Origin: Cubamyces lactineus
Lineage: Eukaryota; Basidiomycota; Agaricomycetes; Polyporales; Polyporaceae
DNA length: 64,000 nt
Assembly (NCBI GenBank): GCA_022376465.1
Contig: JACDTU010000006.1
Coordinates: forward strand, 124,001 to 188,000
Direction: 5' to 3'
The position numbers and the translations under genes were made by a program. Below the pieces are notes generated by a model. That model had not been told where the DNA came from, did not search any database, and saw nothing but the letters and a program-made list of their open reading frames with translations. Positions 25,832 through 35,722 of the stretch are shown here, one piece after another. Every line of letters starts with the position of its first letter. Position 1 is the first letter of the stretch.

Positions 25832-26768
25832 ATGTTGTTCTCCTCTCTGCTCTTCCATGTGTTTGTGGCCACGGCGACGTTGGCGATCCCGACTACTGGC
25901 GAACAGGGCACTCATCAGGCAGCGGACACAACCCTGTTGAAGCCTGTGCAGCCCGCCCCTGATGCTGCCGTCACTACCGTTCCAGCGGCCTCCACCGTCG
26001 CACAGGATCAGACCACCGACAACTGGGCTGGTGTTGCTCTTACCTTCGGGGCAGTGAGTAACTTGTGGTGGTCAGAGCCCGCAACGCTGACAATGCTGAC
26101 ATCGACGACTGTTCAGGGCGCGGTAGTCAAATCAGTCACCGGCACATTCACGGTCCCCGTTCCTAACCCCCCGCCCGGCGGCGACCCCCACGAGATCTAC
26201 GAATCTGCAGCATGGCTTGGCATCGACGGCTATGCTTGCGACACCGCTCTGCTGCGGACCGGTGCCGGGTTCATACATGTCAACGGGATCGTTACTGCCA
26301 ATGGTGCGGTCTACTCGATCTCGACTATGTACAAAAACACTCACGTATTATCCAGTCTGGTACGAATGGTTCCCGAGCATCCCTCGCACCTACTTGAACC
26401 TCACCGTCATCCCCGGAGACATAATCACTGCGACTGTTACCGCCTCGACCCCCCAAAGCGGCACGGTCGCCATCGTCAACAACTCCACGGGCGAACAGAT
26501 GTCTATCGCGCTGGATAGCGCTGATTACGCTCCTCTCTGTCGGGAGAGCGGAGAGTGGATCGTCGGTTTTCCCAGCCAGCCCAATGGCACACAGGCCCGT
26601 CTCCCGCTCCCGGATTTCGGGAAGGTCACATTCTCTGGCGCATTTGCGTCCGTTTATGACCCGACGAGCCCTGTAACGACTGTCTTCAACATCGCGGACA
26701 ACGGGACGACCCTCACTTCCGTCTCCACGGAGTACGACACCGTCATCATTGACTACATCGGGGTGTAG
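25832..26768 (+). CDS. Secreted G1-fold pseudopeptidase A (both catalytic residues replaced)
   Basis: Three exons (25832-26053, 26117-26303, 26356-26768) give 273 residues with no frame damage. The signal peptide is MLFSSLLFHVFVATATLAIP. The eqolisin fold markers are kept: DNWAGVAL, AWLGIDGYAC, WYEWFP, GDIITATV, LCRESGEWIV. The catalytic Gln position reads ALLRTG instead of ILQTG, and the catalytic Glu position reads EWIVGF instead of EWIVED. An enzyme lacking both the Gln and the Glu should not work as a G1 peptidase. The propeptide also lacks the Arg-rich RLARR/RVARR motif of the active paralogs. Intron positions match the active copies. It is probably a secreted binding or decoy protein, or an early-stage relic; the clean frame favours expression. 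Confidence 0.85.
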
Positions 26769-27298
26769 GCGTGTTTTTGCCGCGGGTGCTTTCGTCACAG
26801 TGGCTGGGTACTTCGACTACGAAAGCCAGGCCTTGTATATGCAGAATCCTAGGATATGCGGTATTGAGCCTCGGAATTCTGGAATGTTGAGGGCTGTAGC
26901 TAGCGGGGTAGGGCTACAAGTACCAGTATGATGTACCGTTCGAGAATCGAGATATACGACCTGCAATGAGAATGACTGGAGCTTACCGGTAGTGATGCGC
27001 AGGGACAACTCGAGTACCCAGTTCATGGTGTGACTCGGACGGCGCTATGCTGATATTATACTCAGCAGTATGTGTTGGTAGTGTAATTTACGCGCGAGTG
27101 CGATGCATATTGACTGCATATGGCGTACACGACTCGAAGTTCGCTTGCCTCCGCAGGTCTTGACTTCGCGGGCGCATAGTTCATTCACGAGATACGGGCT
27201 CGTAGCTATCATACTGCCACTGCGGGCCGGAGTTGTGCGTGTAATATCCACTTGACCTTGAATCACGATGCAATAGCCTGGGGCCAACGGGCTACGTA

Positions 27299-29564
27299 TC
27301 ACTGTGCACGGCATACCAGGCGGACAGGCATATCATGAAGTCCGAAGTTCGAGATGGCCTTGCCATTCATGTACTTCTCTTCCCACTGAGCCTTCGTCTC
27401 CCCATCGCGCGTGAGGATCTCCACGCGCCAATCGCGTACGAGCTTCGCGAGAAAACATGTCCCCTCCGTGATGGCAAAGCGCCGCCCAATGCCTGTGCGG
27501 GTATCAGTCAGAAAGGGAAACGAAGGTAGGGATGACGGCACAGCGCCCGTGTTTGGAACCTACAGGCACGGGAGCCCACAGAGAACATCGAGAGGGTGTT
27601 CTCGGGCGCATCATACCAGCGCTCTGGCTTGAAGGCTTCTGGGTCCGGGAAGAGACGTGGGTTGTGGTCTAGAGCATATGGCGTATCGGACGTGTGAGCA
27701 TAGGCCAGAGCGTCGCATGAAGAGATGGCTTGGGCTTACGCAGACCGATGGTATCCACAACGACGCGCGTTCCCTTTGCGATGGGGACGCGTTGGTCACG
27801 GTTGGGCCCGACGTGTTCCAGGATAATGTCCTCCGCCGCATTGCGGATCAGCATGAATCCAGCGGCTAGCGAGGTCGATATAGATGCACGGGTAAGTAAT
27901 GGCTCGGCCACGGAGATCTGAACCGTATGCTCACGGTATATGCGAGACGCTTCCAGGAAACACGCCTGCGTCTTGCGGAGCTTTGAAGAGTTTGCAAACG
28001 TCTATACGAGTAAAAGGGTGAACATGAGCTTCGCAGCGTCGCAGCGTCGCAGCATGCTCTCAGGGTCACTCACGAAGTCTGCTTGGGTGGGCATGGCTTC
28101 CATGACCTCGCGGTGCATCTCCTCTTGGAATTCAGGATGAAGTGCCATGAGCCCGAAGGCGGCATTGAGGGTGAGAGCCACAGTGTCTAAACGTACGTCA
28201 ATACGGTTCCTATACCATATGCCGTACCACGAAACGCACCATGTCCTGCGAAGAGCATTATGGCTGTGTTCCCGACCTAGTGGGCCACAGTTAGCATTCA
28301 GCAGAGAAGACTGCACAATATGACATACCAACTCAGAGTCGGTCATACTGAACTTGCCTTCGTTCTCTGCTGATTGGATCATCAAGCTCAGAATGTCGCT
28401 GTTCGGAGTCACGCCGGCAGAGAACTCCTCGCGACGAGTACGGATCAGGTTCTTCATGAACTGATGATGGATCTGAGACGCCTTCTCCAACTCCCTGAAT
28501 CTATATGCGAGCGAGTCAGCGACCAAGCCCGACTCAAGAGGCGGAAAGCAAACACACTTCTTGATCGGAAGCAAGTATGCCCACCGAGGGAGCACCAGAC
28601 GAAGGAGCATGTTGTGCGTAACCGTGAACAACGCCTCTCCAAATGACATCTCATCGGACGTAGATGAACCTTTGAGATCCCAGGGCAGCGGATGGCCAAA
28701 CCCCGTCGTTGAGATGAGAATAAGAGCGAACTGAATAACATATTGTGTGTCAGATGCAGACAATATATTCGCTGCAGTACGAACGTGCCTTATTGGTGAG
28801 GGGATTGGTGTTTGGGATATCGACAGGTGTTTTCGTCGTCCAGCCCTCTGATTTAACCATTCCATCGAACACGGCGGCAGTTTCCGTCCATAGAGATGTG
28901 TAGCTGTAGCCTATGTGTTAGCATGCGTCTATGCGAAGACGTGCGGTGAGCATACGTAGATGGGTCAAACGCGGGAGTGATAATGCGACGTAAGCGCTTC
29001 CATTCATCGCCGTTGGCCGCGAACAGGTTGGGGCCCCATTCTCTGATAGCAGGCATACGTTAAGGAGTGCATTGCCGCACATCGGAGATGTACTCACAGG
29101 GTTACGGCTGTGAACTCGCGGGATTTGTAGAAAGCTCCCCTAGTCGAGAGGACCTGGCGTGCTACTTCAAGAGACGAGGTGTATATGGCCGGGCTTCCAA
29201 ACAGATACGGGAGACTCGAGATGGTCTCGGTCCCATGGCGAGCGTATACTGGAAGAGATACAATCAGAGGCCTGGCGTTCCCGCAAGCAAGACGGACTCA
29301 CCGTCTTTCCTCCACTCCCACTGCCAGTTCAGACCAGGGTTGAGACGACTAGTTGGGAAGGACGCGCCAAGTACGGAAATGGGCGTCGCGAGCGAACGTA
29401 GTCCTGGAAGGTAGCCGGTTTGCTGAGGCTTGTTGAGCACACATTACACAGCATGTAAGAGCGACGAGACTGACCTTTGCAAATTTGAAGTAATTGAAGA
29501 TGCGACTGCCGATAAAGAGCAAGAGAGCGGTGAGTAGAGCGCTGGAGATGTCCAGCGACAACAT
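27299..29564 (-). CDS. Cytochrome P450 monooxygenase
   Basis: Thirteen exons (29564-29475, 29422-29302, 29248-29098, 29042-28956, 28903-28789, 28730-28558, 28500-28329, 28276-28240, 28186-28074, 28001-27935, 27865-27740, 27668-27564, 27492-27299) give 516 residues. An N-terminal membrane anchor (ALLTALLLFIGSRIF) leads into TGYLPGLRSLATPIS. The C-helix region is WGPNLFAANGDEWKRLRR, the I-helix oxygen-binding motif MLFAGHDTVAL, the PERF-type motif FKPERWY, and the heme-cysteine motif FSVGSRACIG. The motifs are complete, so the enzyme should be active in the ER membrane; the substrate cannot be told. The intron at 28731-28788 seems to start GCACGT (GC-AG), the only donor that keeps the frame. 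The gene sits between two F-box/G1 units. Confidence 0.93.
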
Positions 29565-30479
29565 CGTGTGGATGAGTGAGACAAGGGGAATGAGTTGGGC
29601 ACGTCGTGCACGGTGCTGCCGCAAGGATTTATCCGATATCACGACGCGTTACTAGTATCCCAGGCTCCCTGGGCGCGGTCCTCAGTCGCCTGGGTGTTAT
29701 AAGGTTGCCCGCGCTGATGAGCGGCGTCAGACGGGGAAGAACTCAAGCCTCAGGGCGTCGAGTTTTAACGTTACGGAGGTCACACGGCCACCCACGGCCC
29801 TCCATGGGTATATGTCGCAGATCAGTGCGGTACGCGCCCGTGCGGGCACACAACAGATCACAAGCCGGTCAATGCGTGCATCGTACAAGTTCAGTACGCT
29901 TGCGGTAGGCTGTAGCTTCACTTCCAATAACATGACAGCGGAGAGATCTTCTCGGTGGGGTCTTGCAGCCACAAAATGCTCTAGAACATCACATTTCAGA
30001 TCTTCTCCGCACATGTGGGCGGAGGCCACGAGCCAGTGTTGATGATGATTCAGGAGTTGGCCAATTCCCAGCATTATCCGCCGCACAGTCTTGGCTTATT
30101 CCTTCATGTGAAAGGCGCAGTTGGCACGAGTCCTGCAAGTTCGAGGCATTCATTATGTTCGGTTTCTCCTGCCTACGTGCTATAGTAAGCCATCGTGCAG
30201 GTGGCCGTCGTGTTCTAAAGAAAGCGCTGATCGCTTCGATGTCAAGTCGGAGAGTGCTCTAAAGACTTACACAAGCGCACGGCAGATCGAGGGGCTACTC
30301 GGACCTGTGGTCCCACAGCGATGGTACTTGTAGACTGGCAGTAGGGCATGCAGGCGTCAAACGGCCAGTACCGGAGGCAAAACTGGAAGCAAGCGCTCAT
30401 AAGTAATATAGGCGCTTGTCCTACAAAGCCACGTGCCATCTATGTGTTTCGTTTCTCCTCCTTACCGTGAACTTCGTGT
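29565..30479. other. Intergenic, promoter side of the P450
   Basis: About 900 bases upstream of the P450 start. No gene was recognised. The region nearest 29565 is presumably its promoter. Confidence 0.4.
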
Positions 30480-30735
30480 TTGTCGCCCTTGCCATTGATC
30501 TCCGTATTTCTTCGCCGCGAATGGTTACATTTGTGCTCAGCTATCACAGATCATGAAGCAGCAAATGCAGTCAGTTCTCGTCCCAAGTCTAGCCGTCGCC
30601 TCCGCGGGGAGGAGGAGGAGAAACCGTCATTCCTCATGATCATCTCCGGAAGCTGCTCGCAGAAGGGTAACAATTACCCCTCGATATCGATGCTCTCGTT
30701 CCCTACATATCTCTCTGACATAAAACATGTCCTCG
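30480..30735 (+). pseudogene. Short F-box/LRR C-terminal fragment (unit 2)
   Basis: A segment with GCAGAAGGGTAAC..CGATGCTCTCG aligns base by base with 24550-24620 of the decayed F-box gene (GCAGAAGGGTGAC..CGATGCTCTCG), including the bases up to AAACAT/AAGCAT. A less clear match continues upstream (CTAGCCGTCGCC compared with CTCGCCGTCGCC). Only a few hundred bases remain, with stops in all relevant frames. It lies 1.4 kb before dead G1 gene B, as the larger F-box relic lies before dead G1 gene A. Confidence 0.55.
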
Positions 30736-31469
30736 GTGGCCAATCCTCGTATCCATGACCGTGGCCCCAGAGCAGTGCAACCCATGCTCCACCAAGAAGA
30801 ACAATATACATATGGACGCTGGGCTGCCCTACGCCGGCATGGTGTGCGTCCATCAAAAGGGTTAGTCCAGGTACCGGCGACATCCAGTCAGTATTCAGCC
30901 CTATTGTTCCATTCATATGCAGAGCGCGCCAGAACATGATCTCACCCACAGACAATGTCACGTACCATACGGCATCCGCTTGTGGCGGACTGACAAGGTC
31001 GCGCGAGCCTCCAGGTCAGCGGTGAAGTTGGACGTTCGCTATTCGGTTCGTTGCACGTTGTAGCATACGTTGAGGAGGCTCGAGCCGCGCGCGAAGACCC
31101 GTGATCATATGGCCGACTCGCTGTCAAGTCGTTCATCATTTCGCGCAATCCATGGCGCTATAAACGTGTTCACGTTGCTGAGGATATTGACCTTGGCACA
31201 AAATTCTGTCTCCAGGCGTTCATGAACGGCCAACGATGCTCGCGCGCGGCAAATCTCTGACTTACACCCCAACCGCAATACTGAATAGCTTGCCCCCATA
31301 TAGGACATTCTGTATAGAACCGCGACTATTCCTGCACCGGCACCTCCAAGGGCATATAGTTTTCAGAACACTTCCCTCTTGGCAGCCTTCCTCTGGCTTC
31401 AATTCAGTCTGGAGCGCGTTGGTAAGTTTACTCGTATGAGTGCGTGCCTCTAGTGTATTGCAACCGTGT
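30736..31469. other. Intergenic, nothing recognised
   Basis: About 730 bases between the F-box fragment and the shared upstream block of G1 gene B. I see no gene, although weak similarity to 24900-25440 is possible. Confidence 0.35.
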
Positions 31470-32121
31470 TTGAAATTGCCAAAGTTCTGTCACAGGCAGC
31501 ATACGACAGCTCTTGTACGGAAGCTCTAGATGTGCTAGCGACTCTGCGGCTCGTCCATCGACGGCCGAACGTTGTCCTGGGTGCAACGATCCACGAGTAA
31601 AATACACCTCTCGTCCCGGACAGTCACGCAGGCTAGAACATAGTGCATTCTAGCATGATAACCGTCCTCGAGCTTCAGAACGATGGTCGGTAGCAGCCTA
31701 CTATGCTTCAGCAGCCTCTACAGCGGTCCTAAGACGATCACGAGTACGAGCACAACGTAAGTGTCATCCTCCCACGTCGAACCTGGAACTCACGTATTGT
31801 GTTCTAGTGGACCTCTACAGGCGCGTGTAAGCTGTCATCCAATGGCCGAGGATACAGGGTACTACAGGCGTTCGGCACGACGAGTCATGGACTACGCAGG
31901 TCTCTGCAGAACTGTCAGCCGGTGTTCCTGACGAACAGTCTTCCCAGATAGTTCACCGCTCAGCTGAAAGTTGTGTCAAAGAAATGCCTAGCGGCGAGCC
32001 TGTGCGCTCACTGACCGCTGACCTCGACGTATAAAGTCATAGCACGAATGGCACACAGCATCTCAACGAGCCTCACCCAGTTCTGACAAGTCATACCAGC
32101 TATCGACCTCTCTTCCTTACG
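31470..32121 (+). repeat. Upstream block shared by the two dead G1 genes, copy B
   Basis: Counterpart of 25440-25831. Matching stretches include AGTTCTGTCACAGGC near 31483, a GGCGTTCGGC-containing segment near 31868, and the TATA box and leader (CACAGCATCTCAACGAG, CACCCAGTTC). It is longer than copy A, so copy B carries an insertion or copy A a deletion. Confidence 0.6.
32030..32036 (+). promoter_or_regulatory. TATA box of dead G1 gene B
   Basis: CGTATAAAGTC lies 92 bases before the ATG at 32122, in the same sequence context as the TATA box of gene A. Confidence 0.65.
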
Positions 32122-33009
32122 ATGTTGTTCGCCTCTCTGCTCTTCCATGTGTTCGCAGCTACCGCGATGTTGGCGGTCCCGGCCGCTGGCAAACAGGGCG
32201 CTGACCAGGCCACCGCGGTCGCAGCGACTTCAAACGTCGCACAGGATGAGGCCACCACCAATTGGGCCGGTGTTGTGCTCACCTTCGGAGAGGTGGGTGA
32301 ATCTGTGATCGGACGTCCAAAGCTGCCAACACTAATATAATTCGTCTAGGGCGCGACCGTTGAGTCGGTCATTGGCACATTCACAATCCCTGTCCCCAAC
32401 GCTCCGCCTGGCGGTGACGACCATGATCTCTACACATCCGCCGTATGGCTTGGCATTGACGGCTACACTTGCGAGGCCGCTCTGCTGCGGACCGGTGTTG
32501 AGTTCACACGTGTCAATGGGATCGTTACTGCCACTGGTGCGGGCCTACTCGACGTCAGACTACGTAGTATGATGACGCTCACACTTTGTCTAGCATGGTA
32601 TGAGTGGTTCCCGAACGTTCATCGTGCCTACTATGACGAGTTCAGCGTTGCCCCTGGGGACGTGATTACTGCGACTGTCACCGCTCTGACGCCCAAGAGC
32701 GGCGTGGCCTCCATCATCAACAACTCTACGGGTCAGCAGGCGTCAGTATCAATGGGTAGTGCCGAGTTCACTTCTCTCTGCCGGGAGAGTGGAGAGTGGA
32801 TCATCGGGAATTCCACCCAGCCTAACGGCCCGGAGGATCCCTTGCCGCTCCCCGATTTTGGCACCGTCACGTTCTCTGCCGCAATCGCGTCCGTCTACAG
32901 CCCGATTGACCCTGTAGCGAACACCCTCAACATCGTGCACGACGGAGCGACCCTCACGTCCGTCTCTACGGAATACGATACCGTCGTCATCGAGTACATC
33001 GGAGAGTGA
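32122..33009 (+). CDS. Secreted G1-fold pseudopeptidase B (both catalytic residues replaced)
   Basis: Three exons (32122-32292, 32350-32536, 32594-33009) give 257 residues in clean frame. The signal peptide is MLFASLLFHVFAATAMLAVP, and the propeptide is even shorter than in copy A with no Arg run. The fold is preserved (TNWAGVVL, VWLGIDGYTC, AWYEWFP, GDVITATV, LCRESGEWII). The catalytic Gln is replaced by Arg (ALLRTGVEF) and the catalytic Glu by Gly (EWIIGNS), the same substitutions as in copy A. The loss therefore predates the duplication, and both copies have kept an open frame since. It is probably secreted and catalytically inert as a G1 peptidase. The intact F-box gene starts 806 bases downstream. 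Confidence 0.85.
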
Positions 33010-33814
33010 CCGTACTCTGTTCGTCGGCCCGTACGCCTCAGCGGCATCACTCCACTCAAGTCGTAGGATGATAGCGTGGGCGGGACGTGGGGATGGGGTT
33101 TCGCGATAGTCTGGAGAGTAACACCTTCTGTGTATGTCGTTTTTGTGAGATTCAGTGTACCTATCGGCCAGTGATCAAATCTTAGTGTGCTAACCATCGT
33201 CGTGAATGTCCTATTTCTCCCAGATAACTGTCCAGCGTAAGCAAAACCGTCACCGTCGAGTATGTCCGAGAGTAGGCACTGACTTCGCAAGTTGTCTGCA
33301 ACGGCGACAATATTCCCATACAAAATCCAGGCCTGTGTACTGATGCACGGCTCCGGCGTGGGGGGTGTGGAATGGTGTGGGTTGTTGTATTCTGGAGAGA
33401 TCATGGGCGATAGTGCGCGAGTTGAGCTGCAGAAGTAGGATGCACTTTCTGCGAGCAATGCAGTTGTATTGGCGCAATGGTGACTGACCTGGGGGGCCGA
33501 GACTGGAATTGGCAGCCGTACAAAAACGCTCGTTCCACACGGCGTCCGCTCCGAGGTCCAAGTGAACATCACTGCGAGGCTTGTTTTCTCCAGTACTACG
33601 ATCTACAATCGATCTTAGACTCTGCTTTCTCATACTCACTTTTGTGAGCTTGAAGGCCCTCGCTTGCGACAAGGAGCTCAAGCGGCACGGCCTCCGAGTC
33701 CTGAAAGTTGACACATTAATCATATAAAACGGCATTGAGGCAATCGTGGGGTACGTTCACAGCCCTTGCAGTCCTCGCTCTCTCATCAGGTTTAGTAGGT
33801 AGAGACGCTCAATC
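33010..33814. other. Intergenic, promoter of the F-box gene
   Basis: About 800 bases with no recognisable gene. A TATA box at 33723-33729 belongs to the F-box gene downstream. Confidence 0.5.
33723..33729 (+). promoter_or_regulatory. TATA box of the intact F-box gene
   Basis: CATATAAAACGG lies 92 bases before the ATG at 33815, similar in form and spacing to the G1 gene TATA boxes. Confidence 0.55.
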
Positions 33815-35722
33815 ATGTCGCTCGTATCGGCCACAACTCGCTCGAGGCTATCTACCAATGAGTTTATCGCAAGTCGCAACCAGTTCATAAAGCAACAGGC
33901 AGCGTTGAGCCGTGAAATTCTGTCAATGAGCCGCGCATTCAATGCTTCGCAACCTATCAATCAGCTCCCTCCTGAGCTCCTTTCCCGAGTATTCTACTTT
34001 CTTCAGGGGAATGACGACAACCGTTACAACCGCCACTGGTACTGCGTCGCCGCCGTTTGCAGTTATTGGCGCGAGGTGGCCAATGACTGCATGCTGGTGT
34101 GGAAACGTATCACCTTGATACTCAGATCGCGGTCGTCTTACGCCCACTCAAGCAATCTCTTCCTCACTCGACCTGGCGTACCCATTCCTGCCCGGTGGAG
34201 ACCCACCGGCGGATTTCAAATTGGCCCCTTCGAGCGTTTTGAGCCTGAGGTTGAGGGTCGGATCATGGGCCCTCAAGACCGCTACTACTACTCCCCAAGT
34301 TTCCTTTCCTGCTCGGCCTGTACTCAAGCGAAGCTGTCATACCTGCTTCAGGAATGGGCGATTTTGACGGAGGACATGTCCGTACACGCTTGGAGAGAGC
34401 TTTCCGACCGTGACAGCACTGTTTCCGACGACCAGGAAACGGACGACGAATACGAGGACGAGGACGAAGCTGATGGGCGCAGAAAGCGCGATTGGCGCGA
34501 TGATGTGCGAGATTCTTTCAAACGCGAATTCCATGCCGTTGCTGCCCTACATATGCCTGCGGACCCGGCGACGTTATCCCGCCTCAAATCGCTCACCCTC
34601 CTCACCATTGACATCGTGAATCTCATCCCACTTCCAAATCTCCGTAAACTCGAGCTTTCCAAGTGTCTCGAGGGGTCCGTGTCTACGAGCGCGTTCTTCG
34701 CGTTCATCTCAGGGTCTCAGGCCCTGGAGGAACTCACGCTCCGTATGTTTCGCCTGAAGGATGACCATCTGCCCGGCGTCATTGGCCAAACGATTCTTGG
34801 ACCCATCCCTCCATTGAGGCCCGTGTCGGTACCCATGTCCCTGATGGTGGTGACCATCGAGGACGTCGCTCCTTGGACTGCACGCATACTGGAGGGTATG
34901 TTTCTCGGGAAGAAGATAAAGCTGTCCGTATCCATGACTGCTGGCACTGATCCACCTACGTCTCCTTGCATCTGGGACACGCCCGTTCACACTGCCGTTC
35001 CAGTTGAGAGGTCTCACATCGATGTTTTCCGTTGCGCCGACACACTGTGGGTCGACACGGATCGCCTTACATACCACATCTTCGCGAACACTCCTGAAAG
35101 CGAACCTGAGCATGCTACGCTCACAATCACAGCCGATGTGGAGAGAGAGAGCCGCGATTGGGATTCTAGGACCTCTTATCATCTCCCAGCCTTTCTCACC
35201 GATCTCGTCCGTCTCTTCCACAAATCTCCCGTAGTCAACCTGACTGTCTGCGCTGATGGGACCATCAACCAGTCGCTCACTGAAGAGAATTGGGCGCACA
35301 TGTTCAAGCATTTGTCATACATTCGACAGCTGGCAATGTCCATGAATTTCAGTGTTCGTGTCCAATCACCGGCACGTACCAATGATCACCTCTCTCCGGT
35401 ATTCAAGATTCTCAGCCGGTCCGCTAAAAAAGGCAATACACTCTGCCCGAACCTCGAAACCCTGATCATTCGCTTCCACGGTCGACAACAGGAGACAAGT
35501 AGTATCCCGAACCTCTTGGAGTATCTGAGAATTCGATACGCTCGTGGACGCGCGCTCACTCACATCCGCATTATGCTCGACGGCCATCACGATATGAACG
35601 ATGCAGATCGGGCGGCGTTGAAACAAAGCGCGCTGGAACGGTACAGGAACATATTCCAGCCATACGTTGGAACTGTCAGCTGCGGAGATGTGTCCTACTT
35701 CTACTTGCATCAGCGCTCTTAA
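33815..35722 (+). CDS. F-box-like protein with LRR-like C-terminal region (635 aa)
   Basis: This is a single exon. A coiled-coil-like lead (SRNQFIKQQAALSREILSMSR) precedes an F-box-like motif at about residues 50-96 (INQLPPELLSRVFYFL, then WYCVAAVCSYWREVAND and VWKRITL). F-box proteins recruit targets to SCF ubiquitin ligases through Skp1. The rest has LRR-like segments (LKSLTLLTIDIVNLIPLPNLRKLELSKC, given here as its parts LTLLTIDIV and LRKLELSKC) and family-specific blocks (IWDTPVHT, HIDVFRCADT, VSCGDVSYF). An acidic insertion near residues 205-225 (DDQETDDEYEDEDEADG) is absent from the three other intact paralogs. It is the closest intact relative of the decayed copy at 23.4-24.8 kb. The target is unknown. 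Confidence 0.85.
   Translation: MSLVSATTRSRLSTNEFIASRNQFIKQQAALSREILSMSRAFNASQPINQLPPELLSRVFYFLQGNDDNRYNRHWYCVAAVCSYWREVANDCMLVWKRITLILRSRSSYAHSSNLFLTRPGVPIPARWRPTGGFQIGPFERFEPEVEGRIMGPQDRYYYSPSFLSCSACTQAKLSYLLQEWAILTEDMSVHAWRELSDRDSTVSDDQETDDEYEDEDEADGRRKRDWRDDVRDSFKREFHAVAALHMPADPATLSRLKSLTLLTIDIVNLIPLPNLRKLELSKCLEGSVSTSAFFAFISGSQALEELTLRMFRLKDDHLPGVIGQTILGPIPPLRPVSVPMSLMVVTIEDVAPWTARILEGMFLGKKIKLSVSMTAGTDPPTSPCIWDTPVHTAVPVERSHIDVFRCADTLWVDTDRLTYHIFANTPESEPEHATLTITADVERESRDWDSRTSYHLPAFLTDLVRLFHKSPVVNLTVCADGTINQSLTEENWAHMFKHLSYIRQLAMSMNFSVRVQSPARTNDHLSPVFKILSRSAKKGNTLCPNLETLIIRFHGRQQETSSIPNLLEYLRIRYARGRALTHIRIMLDGHHDMNDADRAALKQSALERYRNIFQPYVGTVSCGDVSYFYLHQRS

Noticed and set aside
32895..33572. 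Long minus-strand open frame (about 225 codons)
   Set aside because: It overlaps the end of a G1 gene on the opposite strand, lacks known motifs, and its codon pattern fits an antisense shadow plus intergenic DNA.
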